A stretch of DNA of 30,473 nucleotides. Origin: Acanthaster planci (taxonomy: Eukaryota > Echinodermata > Asteroidea > Valvatida > Acanthasteridae). Under the pieces are notes generated by a model. It was not told the DNA's origin. It did not search any database and saw nothing but the letters and a program-made list of their open reading frames with translations. Made by a program: the position numbers and the translations under genes. Of this stretch, positions 22,028 to 29,921 are shown piece by piece; position 1 is the first letter of the stretch, and every line of letters begins with the position of its first letter. Where the stretch lies: positions 4,289-34,761 of the forward strand of contig NW_019091764.1 in the NCBI RefSeq assembly GCF_001949145.1, written 5' to 3'.

Positions 22028-22450
22028 TTAACTTCGAGGACCCATACGCAGACTAAAGGAAGAACTGGGGCAGGGTGCCAAGGGTACAGATGACCCATAA
22101 GGTGAACTAGAAGGGTTGAGGATGGGGCGCCAGATGTCACTGATGATGAGGCCTGTGTCTTGCGGAACTGTTCTGTTCTTGTGAATCTCAATTGCCTCAC
22201 GAACACGGCGTGGATGCCATTGTTCTACATGTATGTTGGCAATGAGATGGCTTTGTTGCCAGTGGACTTGGTGGTCTTCAGTGCTGGAGTGTTTGATGAA
22301 GGCAGATTTCTCGAGATCCCCCTGTCTTCCGTGGGCTCGTTGTTCACTGAGTCTGGTAGTGAGATCTCGCCGATATACACCTTGCCGCATTCGCAGGGGA
22401 TCCTGTAGACGCCTGGCTTGGTCTTGGGGTCTTGCTTGTCCTTGTGAGAC
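22028..22450 (-). pseudogene. GIY-YIG endonuclease domain of the Penelope-like element
   Basis: KPGVYRIPCECGKVYIGE gives the GVY (22405-22413) and YIG (22369-22377) halves of the GIY-YIG motif, with a C-E-C pair between them. After a frameshift near 22360 the domain continues TTRLSEQRAHG (the conserved Arg region), SAFIKHSS and RRVREAIEIHK. In these elements the nuclease is thought to cut target DNA for integration. The C-terminal tail DTGLIISDIWRPIL follows before a stop near 22028. Confidence 0.85.
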
Positions 22451-22755
22451 TGGAGAGCTGCTTGGATCTTGTTGGGGGCAGTATGGAAGACTTTGATGCC
22501 ACGGTGTAGAAGGATGCGCTGGATTATGTGGGAGGTACTGCCTATGTAGGGGAGGGTGACAGAACTAATGTGCCTAATGGGTTGACCTTGGGTATAGGAG
22601 ACCCGCTGGTCTGGAGGGGGTCTAGGGTCTTGATCTGTCTTGACTGTGATGGAGTTCCGGTTGCAGGTGGTCTTGGTCGCAGATGTTGTATGCTCGACGC
22701 ACGAGGGTTCTGTGGACGGAGGCCATGATGCGGGGGTGGTGGAATGACCGGTTGT

Positions 22756-24420
22756 TCAGGTAGAGGTCGGTGTGTGTGTTGGCTTCCTGTACACTGTGCG
22801 GGACAGGGTGCCATCTTGTAGTCTTGAAACCTCAACATCCAAGAATGCAATGCGTCTGTCTTGTTCCTTCTCCATGGTGAACTGGATGTCGTTGTGTTGG
22901 CTGTTGAGGTGTTGAAGGAACAGCTGGAGGTCTTGTGGGCTGTGGGCTGTGTCGTCCACATACCGGATCCATACGCTAGGCTTGAGGTCCGCGGAGAAGA
23001 GGGCTGTCTGCTCAAATATTCCATGAACAGGTCTGCCAGAACCAGGGATAGAGGCGATCCCATGGAGGTTCCTGAAGACTGCTTGAAGAATTTGTCTCTC
23101 CACTGGAAGTAGGAAGATGATACGCAGCTGATCAGGAGATCATGGAATTTGATGTGGTGTGAGGTTGGTCCGGTCGCTGAGTGAGGGATCTTGAAGTAAC
23201 CTATCCTTGGCGATGGTGCATGCTTCAGATGTGGGTATATTAGTGAAGAGAGAGACCACATCGAAGCTTACCATTATGTCTGTGGGGCGTAGAGACAACC
23301 CGTCGATGAACTGGGCGAACTGGTCAGAGTTCTTGATATGATGTGGGGTGTTGCCAACCAGAGGGTGAAGGATCTTGGTGAGGTGCCTGGTGGTGTTGTA
23401 GGTGGGACCGCCTCGGGAAGCTACGATGGGTCGGAGTGGGATACCGGTCTTGTGTATCCTGGGCTGGCCGAAAAATCTTGGACATCTTGTACTGGAGGGT
23501 CGAAGCTGTTGGTATAGGGCCATGGAGACTTTGTCTGACCATTGGAAGGCTAGGAGCTTAGCATGGAATCTCTTTTGGATGGAAGGTATGGGGTTCTTGT
23601 GAAGGGGCTGGTAGGGACCTTACAGTCATAGTCAGCTTTGTCCATGACGACAGTTGCGTTCCCCTTGTCTGCAGTTAGGATGTGGATGGAGTGATCTCTT
23701 AGTAGGCTTTTGATGGCTTGCTGTTCGGTCTTGGAGATGTTGGGCTTGACGGGCTTGTGGTTCTTGAGGGCTTGGCTGATGTGGAGGCGGGCATCGTCTG
23801 CAGCGCTCTTGTTCAGGTGGCGAAGGGCTGGCTCAACGGACTGAATGATGTCTACTATTGGAGGGGACCGCGGGACCAAGGTGAACTTCATACCGAGGGC
23901 AAGGACTCTGGATTCCGTGTGTGACAAGTGGCGGTGACTGAGGTTGACCACGGTTTGCCTTGTGAACGCAGTTCGTGAATGGAGGTGGGGCTTAGTAGGG
24001 TATGGACATGAGGATATAGAAGATCCTATAGTCCGACTGGGAATATGGGATTTACTCTGGTTCTTGGAGAGGCGACTGAATTTCTTGATCTGTCGGCAGC
24101 GAGTTGACCCGAAGACATGGCGGCAGACACTCTCTGCCATTCTCTTGATCTTGGTGAAGTCTTCAGTCGAAACCGCTGTAGCGACATGATCCTGTGCAGT
24201 GGAAAGTTGTCTGTCTAGGTGTGCCAGGGTCAATCTTGTGGCTTGGATGCGGTGTCGGAGAAGGGCTAGGCTGTACTGGTGAACAATACCTTGAGACTTC
24301 GTGTTCCGGATGGGATCTCGGACACGAAGGCCAGGAGGCAAAATGTTGGTATCATGGCATCGTTTCAGGAAGGCTAGGTTGTTGATCAATTTCGAGCGTT
24401 TGATGGAACAACGCTCAAAT
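22756..24420 (-). pseudogene. Penelope-like reverse transcriptase, broken
   Basis: The N-terminal frame (24494-23550, of which the part after the terminal repeat is genuine) reads NNLAFLKRCHD...LPPGL, VNLSHRHLSHTESRVLALG and IHILTADKGNATVVMDKADYD, the start of the Penelope RT. After a frameshift near 23610 it continues RFHAKLLAFQWSD, GQPRIHKTGIPLRPIVASRG, and motif A VSFDVVSLFTNIP (about 23230-23265). After another shift near 23140 come motif B SSGTSMGSPLSLVLADLFME (23052-23078 start) and, one shift later, catalytic RYVDD (22951-22962), then RIAFLDVEV and YRKPTHT. The catalytic Asp residues are all present, but the reading frame is broken at least three times. Confidence 0.9.
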
Positions 24421-24429
24421 TCTCCTGAT

Positions 24430-24573
24430 GACGAGCATTCTCCTGATGACGAGCAGAGCATACTGCTCATACTGCTCGAAACGTCAAGTACCACTGGTTC
24501 TTTTTAGAACCGCAAATACTCACAAAAGAGATACGTCCATGGTGCTACCGCAAACCTACTTTCTATTATACCT
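24430..24573 (+). repeat. Upstream terminal repeat of the Penelope-like element (inverted copy)
   Basis: This is the inverted partner of 21884-22010, ending CTTTCTATTATACC. It includes a duplicated 18-nt unit (TTCTCCTGATGACGAGCA-type sequence beginning at about 24420 and 24438). Confidence 0.85.
24438..24490 (+). ncRNA. Hammerhead-ribozyme-like core, better-preserved stem II
   Basis: On the plus strand CTGATGA (24443-24449) is followed by GAGCAG (24451-24456), which pairs perfectly with CTGCTC (24472-24477), then GAAACGTC (24478-24485). A further CTGATGA lies 18 nt upstream (24425-24431) as a tandem duplicate of the 5' half. One extra C separates CTGATGA from stem II. Stem I (CTC with AAG) is weaker than in the other copy because the base after GTC is A. 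Whether either RNA cleaves itself cannot be told from sequence. Confidence 0.5.
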
Positions 24574-24679
24574 CTTCACCATGCAAACCCTCAAGACTTA
24601 TCTATCATCTTCAAGGTTATCTCCAAAAGAAATATTTCTTGGTGGAGAGGGTATCGCTCGGGTTTAGGACATTTAGCTT

Positions 24680-25065
24680 GCCCTTTCCACTCTCAGCAGA
24701 TTTAAGTACAGATCTTGAAGAGCTAGCAATTGTCTCAAGGGGGTGGAGGTGGCAATTCAGTTCATTTAGGCTTTTCCCCCATGTCTCTTCCAGACGAACA
24801 ATGGTAGCATGATTCACGGCCACTCAGTCAGTCATAGTATTTTTAATATGACTAACCATGTTACATCGAACGGGTTCAAAGTTTGTCCCATGAAAGGCAC
24901 AGTAGACCTCTGCAACACGCTTGACAGGGTCTGTGATGTGCTGCCCATAATCTGTAGCCATGCCCCCAGGCAGTGGGTCAAGAGAAATAACGTGGCAAGC
25001 TTTACCGCTGGTGACATGAATGCTACTGACATGTAGCCCTTCTTGGGTTGTTGCATCAAATCCTA
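24680..25065 (-). pseudogene. Transposase-like gene: catalytic-core fragment
   Basis: GFDATTQEGLHVSSIHVTSG carries the first likely catalytic Asp. HVISLDPLPGGMATDY and NTMTD follow, then an in-frame TGA at about 24824 in the position of an Arg codon (CGA to TGA, a CpG-type change), then VAVNHATIVRLEETWGKSLN and ELNCHLHPLETIASS. C-H-L-H is the C(2)H signature. After GKGKL near 24675 the frame joins sequence that belongs further downstream in the protein, so an internal part seems lost. Confidence 0.7.
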
Positions 25066-25484
25066 TAGAGGGATTCCAATACGACACTTTTAGCGTCGAT
25101 CTAAGCACTTCCGGATTTGAAAACAAGGCTGTACGTGTCAGCTTCAATTCTTAATATGATCAGAGGATTGAAAGTAAGGAGTCAAGACACAAAATACATA
25201 AAGGTATGTTAAATTCAGACGTTCCAGGCTGCAAATTTTTATGGTAGAGTCTTTCAGGATGACTCGACACGTAAAATCAAAGGAAAAATAACGGCAACTA
25301 ACCGCGAACTAATGTACCTGCGGTGGTCATGTATCTTGTGCAGTGCGCGTGGTTTAAACTGACGTGGCGTCACACTTACAAACCGGATACTGCATGTACT
25401 GTGTGGACTCTGCGGGCGTTCAACACAGAGAGCCTCGCTTTCGATGCAGATATGCGCAGATGGCGCTAATGTGAAATCCCTCTA
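25064..25484. mobile_element. 419-bp MITE inserted in the transposase-like gene, TA target duplication
   Basis: The ends TAGAGGGATTCCA (from 25066) and TGAAATCCCTCTA (to 25484) are inverted repeats of about 11-13 bp, with TA at 25064-25065 and 25483-25484. Removing 25066-25484 gives codons GAC AAC CTA ACA ATA GGA TTT GAT on the minus strand, that is DNLTI joined to GFDATT with no frame change, which confirms the boundaries. The inside has no coding frame. The TA duplication suggests a Tc1/mariner-group element. Confidence 0.8.
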
Positions 25485-25850
25485 TTGTTAGGTTGTCTTG
25501 CTCCATAAGTACTTCAGCCACTTGGAAGTCTGATACAATACCTAACTCTCTTGCCATCATTTCCACTGTACTCCTGTGTGGTAGGCTGTCAATTTTCATG
25601 CCCATCCATTTTGCAAATGCATCAGTTAATGGTGGTATATTTCTGGTTGGTACATGGTTTACTAACGAGTCATACACAAACAGTCGCATGTTGAATGGAA
25701 ACATCTTCCCCTCTCTCTGCAAAACTGTGGAACCTGTTGCTCGCAATGCCTCTGCTTCTTCCTGCAAGACAAGCTTCTCATTTTCAAGATTTCTTATCTC
25801 ATCAGCCTTCAACTTCAATTGACTTCTCAATCTCACAACTTCATCCTAAG
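25485..25850 (-). pseudogene. Transposase-like gene: second coiled coil and conserved pre-catalytic region
   Basis: The frame reads a heptad-rich segment (ADEIRNLENEKLVLQEEAEA), then MFPFNMRLFVYDSLVNHVP, SLPHRSTVEMMARELG and FQVAEVLMEQDNLTI. The last word is directly followed in the ancestral gene by GFDATTQEG, now 419 bp away on the far side of the MITE. The reading frame runs on into the MITE at 25484, which adds false residues before a stop. Confidence 0.65.
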
Positions 25851-25908
25851 CCTCAGTAGCAATCGACTTCCTACTTTTTTGAAATCCCTTTGATCGACGA
25901 TAGCTTCA

Positions 25909-26401
25909 TCAAACCCGAGCAAGCTTGTTTTTATTTTGTATTAATTCTTCTGCAACAGTACTCAACCGAAGTTGAGTTCTCAGTTTGACAATTGTTGCCT
26001 GCTTTCTTGTTATGACCTGATTTAGGTGCTTCACTTTGCCATGAGTCAGGAGCTTTGTCTTCAACGCATTCAGACTTTCAACATGCCTCTGCTTCATTTT
26101 CTGATTTGATTTCGACAGAAATGCAAGTCTCTTCTGTAGTTTCTTTTTCCTTGGTGTGAGCACTCCTCGAGGAGATTTCCTTGCAGGGGGTGTTTGCTTA
26201 GGAGGGTCTTGAGTGGTTGATGGCCTAGGTTCTCCACACGACGGTACTTATCAGCACAGGCTCAGGAGAGGATACTTGAACATCTGGCACTTCCTTCTGA
26301 TTGGGTGTCTGAAGTGAGTATTGCTTCCGACTTATCTCATCAAATTTCTTCATTTCAGCTTCATGTGACAACAGCCATTCCGTGTAAGGGTCATCATCAA
26401 A
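25909..26401 (-). pseudogene. Transposase-like gene: N-terminal exon with basic coiled coil
   Basis: The segment starts after an acceptor-like TTTTTAAG at 26402 and reads FDDDPYTEWLLSHEAEMKKF. After a frameshift near 26230 it reads PSTTQDPPKQTPPARKSP and a Lys/Arg-rich stretch TPRKKKLQKRLAFLSKSNQK with heptad-like leucines. This looks like a DNA- or partner-binding N-terminal part and argues that at least one upstream exon once existed. The frame stops near 25908 with two successive TGA codons. Confidence 0.55.
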
Positions 26402-26730
26402 CTTAAAAATTGAAGTGACAAAAATAAATTTTTCTCAGTTTATTTGATAAGATGGATATTGAAACCATCTACATCTCAAAAGAACTTTTAAATCAAAGAA
26501 CTTTTTATTTAGGTTACAGTCTCCTGAATATGGATGAAATTTGTGGTCAAAAAGGAGGGGCAGGGGTACAAATCACTAACTTAGAAAGTCACTGAAGCTC
26601 ATTCATATGATTTTACTTTATCTGCATACATTAGGTAGCTATTACAGTCTATTTGATAAAACATCAGAAATTTTTTCAAATGCTTTTTGTATTTTCCCAG
26701 GTTTTCATCTTGAAAACTCCCTCAAAATAT
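26402..26730. other. No coding sequence; possible upstream intron of the transposase-like gene
   Basis: An acceptor-like TTTTTGTCACTTCAATTTTTAAG ends at 26402 on the minus strand. Beyond it no open frame with matching character is seen. Confidence 0.35.
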
Positions 26731-28224
26731 GTCATGCGAGTCACAAAATTTGACCATTTTTTTAGATTACTAAAAACTAGACAGGGATTCAGCTAGTGTT
26801 TGATATTTGTAAATCATATAGTTGAGGTCTATCATTAAAAGCGTTAATATTCTTATTTGCTTTGCGTTCCTTGTAGAAAAAACTCTGTCAAGAGTGTCAC
26901 ACGAGTCACACACATGCACTGTACATGTATGTCAGGCGAGTCACATGCTAGGAATTGAAATTGAGTGTAATTTTCATGGTGAAAACATGAAATTGAATCA
27001 GATAATGAAATGAAAGATTTTTACCAAATAAATGATGCCGTAGCTACGTGTACATTCCCGTACAATTGCATCATTAATTGCAGCTCTTTCCTTTGTAAAC
27101 TCAGTCAATTACACGTACAATACATGCAAGTATGATGATGGGCACATGTACATGTATGCACAATACATGTACATGTAGGTAAGACGGGCAAGCATATATT
27201 CAGACACCCAATCTTGGTAGCCAGTAGATGATATACATGTACTGTGCACAGTGCCACAACCCAACCTGATGAATAGGGGACAGCTGCAGTTCAATGAGGA
27301 GATCATTGAAAGTGCAAAAGAAAAAGCATTGGACAAACCAAAAATTACAACTGTTTTTCTGAAATAATCGTGGATAGTGGAATTCATGACACTCACTTCA
27401 ATTAAATTCAGAGGCAGTTTTACTCAATGTCATTGTTATGAATATATGACCTGTGAGCACAAAATGAGCTGAAAGTCAGAATTTTCAAAAACTGAGATAT
27501 TGGTACATGTACATGTATGTACATGGAACACTTAGGCTAAATGTATAAGATGACAATGTGGCTTTATTCTTGCAGCTTTGCGTCTTTCTTCCCGACATTG
27601 TTTCAACATTTAAGACCAGGCACAAATAATGCTATCGTCAAAATTGCTAAGAAAATGACATTTTACAATATGTGATTCTGCAAAATATTTGAAATTAAAT
27701 AGGAGGTGGGTTAATCATTCCAAATATCAAAAAAACAAAAAAATTGTCCTCTACTTCAATATAAACTTTGAACCCTCAAAACAGGAAAGAGTGGGATGCG
27801 ACTTTACTCTCATTTTGTTGTGACAGGTCACATTCATGGTGTATTGCGTTAAATACCACCCCAAAATTTGCCAAAGTAAAGGAATAAATAGCAGTTTTCA
27901 CCCTCTTATTTGCAGGTCCATCATTTTTATTAATGTAATATTATAATTTGAATTGTTTTACTCGTATTACAGTTATAATAAAAAAGTAAAACGCTACTGT
28001 GTCATGCGAGTCACAAATTTGTGTCACGAGAGTCACATTTTCTTCAGAACGTTTCTCACAACAAGAGAGACTTGGCACAATGTAACCTTTGCATGGATTA
28101 GGTCAGAGTATTAAGTTTTTCGTTCAGTGAAAATTTACTTTAGCACACTTGTACATTCATAGGAAATGCTTATAGAATCAAAGGATATGAAAAATCCCTA
28201 TTTCTATCCTGTCACGCGAGTCAC
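26731..28224. repeat. Six dispersed copies of the 14-nt motif GTCAYGCGAGTCAC
   Basis: Copies start at 26731 (GTCATGCGAGTCAC), 26896 (GTCACACGAGTCAC), 26931 (GTCAGGCGAGTCAC), 28001 (GTCATGCGAGTCAC), 28023 (GTCACGAGAGTCAC) and 28211 (GTCACGCGAGTCAC). All are on the plus strand. Inside each, GTCAC is repeated with four bases between. Two pairs are close (35 and 22 nt apart). Flanking sequence is mostly not conserved, except CAAA(A)TTTG after the copies at 26731 and 28001. Confidence 0.85.
27252..27367 (+). CDS. Weak candidate terminal exon
   Basis: After an AG at 27250-27251 the plus strand is open as PQPNLMNRGQLQFNEEIIES followed by AKEKALDKPKITTVFLK and TAA. The composition looks protein-like (amphipathic helix, Lys/Glu-rich), but I recognise no family, the acceptor tract is the ACATGTAC-rich sequence rather than pyrimidines, and no partner exon is seen. 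It may be chance or part of a decayed repeat. Confidence 0.15.
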
Positions 28225-28517
28225 GTCAAAGAAACCATGATAAAGAAAATAACAAACATTTCAAAGTGATCAAATAAAAATTAAGGGATACATTCACAAT
28301 GCGAGAGAGGCTTGAGCTTTGAATGGGTACGGACGTGTTCTCTACGTTGCTGTGCGAGTGGTGAGACCTTCTCCATACGCAATCTTTTCTTTGCTTTCAT
28401 GCTTGCATGACTCTGCTTGCTTTGCTGTTTCTTTTTTTTCTTGCTGCTTTTCAGACCATTTACAGTAACATCTGCAGATACTAACTACACATACTAAAGC
28501 TACATCGTTGGGCCAAC

Positions 28518-29880
28518 ATGGCCGACGAAAGTGAGGAAGACATGACATGGGATCAGCTATCACAACAGCAGATATCAGAATATAAATCTAGGCATAGTCG
28601 AAATCAAAACAATAACCAACCACGCTCTACATTAGACATTCTCATGAGTCAAGCCCAAGATTGCCAAAATGATGACGACGATAGCAATGCAGATAGCAAT
28701 AACAAAAATACTGAGCATGCCAAAGATATGGAAGCTCGGGTCAGTTCGCCAAAAACTTCATGGAGACCAATGTCCAGAAAAAGAGCGAAACCAATTAAAG
28801 CCAAGTGAAGATTCTAAAGAGTCTAACAACAGTTCCTATTCTCGATACCAAAAGAGAAGAAATGTAAATGCTTATTCGTATTCGTCCCAAGAAAATGCAA
28901 ACCTACCACTGTAATCATAAATTCTCCAGATATCAAACTTGCTCAGATAAATCCCATTAAAATAGCCAAAGCTCTCAATGAAATTGGACCGAACATCATT
29001 AAAAATGTCACTAAAACCAACCAAGGTGGCATCAGTGTTAAATGACACACACCTGGTCAGGCTAACAAACTTAAAAGAATCAATACGCTTGGACAGTGGT
29101 CCGTTACAACCGAGTTTGCGAAATCAGAAACACAAAGTAAAGGTGTTATCTCTGGAGTACCACTTGAACTCTCTGATAAAGAAATCCTCAAGGAATGCAA
29201 AAAAGACGGTGTCATGGATGCACGAAGGCTCACTTTCAAAAGAAATGGACAAACTGGAAACAGCCTCTCTGCCTATGCTGGTTGCGATACCATGAGAGAA
29301 GAAAAGGAAATCCAAGAAGTTAGAGTAACCTACAACATATCCTACGCTGAGGCAGCGAAGTCTATCCGTACAGACATCACTGTCCATGCTGAAAAGCCTG
29401 ACACACTTTCTCCAGCACTTAAATTGAAAACCTGGACTCCAAACAAAACATGGGCGAACACACAAAATACACAAAATGTACATGTCAGCAGTGAACAAAG
29501 AAGACAGAATCTACAACCGTCGTCCAAAAGAAAGGTTTCTACTCAAACCAAAGATGTATCAGTAGCTAGCCAAACTGTGAACCCATCTCACCATATTTGT
29601 TGGCAGATAACTCGCTAATAGAACTACTTATCTGGGAGTCAACTGAAAATAAAGAAAGTAGGGAATCAGAAATAAAGTCTCTCTTTAATCACTTATTCCA
29701 CCAATCAACCAAAACACATCAGGCATCAGACAAAGAGAGAAAACGTAATGCTCATACACAATCCTCAAGCACTGGTGCGTCCCCGCAGGGGACACAAAGG
29801 AAATCCTCTCAGTCCAAAACCAAACACAGAGGAGCCCCTGCTAAGTCCTCACAAACTGAAACTTCAAAACAGCATTGAAA
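28518..29880 (+). pseudogene. LINE ORF1 (gag-like RNA-binding protein), broken
   Basis: The ATG sits in CCAACATGG and opens MADESEEDMTWDQLSQQQIS, an acidic Gln-rich start. In-frame stops occur at 28806-28808 and 29043-29045 (TGA), and frame changes near 28800-28860 and 29590. The middle (PIKIAKALNEIGPNI, GGISVK, KGVISGVPLELSDKEILKEC, MDARRLTFKRNGQ) has the look of the RRM-like ORF1 domain of jockey/I-group LINEs. REKEIQEV-type sequence (here EEKEIQEVRVTYNISYAEA) normally follows CCHC zinc knuckles, but no full knuckle is visible, so that part seems deleted near 29280. The end is Ser/Lys-rich. Confidence 0.7.
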
Positions 29881-29921
29881 ACATTCAATCGGTCAAAAGG
29901 GGAAAGTCAGCAAACATAAAC

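Larger units (their letters stand above)
21872..24615 (-). mobile_element. Penelope-like element with inverted terminal repeats and 12-bp target duplication
   Basis: The body (21884-24603) encodes on the minus strand a Penelope-type reverse transcriptase followed by a GIY-YIG nuclease, the domain order typical of nuclease-bearing Penelope-like elements. Terminal repeats of ~125-140 bp (21884-22010 and 24430-24573) are in inverted orientation. ATCATATTCAAG (21872-21883) and ATCATCTTCAAG (24604-24615) flank the element as a 12-bp target duplication with one mismatch. Joining the flanks restores the host frame as SFGDNLEYDDQLKSF. The element is dead: each domain is split by frameshifts. Confidence 0.88.
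21100..26401 (-). pseudogene. Broken transposase-like gene (C(2)H DDE type), split by two insertions
   Basis: Coding fragments in one order on the minus strand belong to a single protein: an N-terminal segment and coiled coils (25420-26401), a core with GFDATTQEG and NTMTD (24824-25065), CHLHP (24700-24760), a helical region (21600-21871), and a C-terminal SH3/Tudor-like segment ending at TAA 21100-21102. The spacing of GFD, the TMTD Asp 76 residues later, and C-H-L-H about 26 residues after that fits the DDE transposase superfamilies with a C(2)H motif after the second Asp. I recall similar uncharacterised proteins in several marine invertebrates. The third acidic residue is not located. Stops, frameshifts, an internal deletion near 24670, a MITE and a Penelope-like element disable it. 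Confidence 0.7.

Noticed and set aside
22542-23261. 239-codon minus-strand frame rich in Pro and Ser after the first 80 codons
   Set aside because: Only its first part (motif B) is genuine; the remainder is a shifted reading of the RT region that encodes YVDD in another frame.
24421-24494. Protein start MVLDVSSSMSSML at the head of the Penelope-like frame
   Set aside because: These codons translate the terminal repeat and hammerhead-like region; the genuine RT sequence begins further in.
27109-27396. 95-codon minus-strand frame
   Set aside because: Its end translates ACATGTA repeats (YMYMY), and the opposite strand is more protein-like.
26731-28224. CRISPR-like array from the repeated 14-mer
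   Set aside because: Spacing is irregular (22 to about 1,070 nt), the repeat is short, and the DNA is animal nuclear in character.
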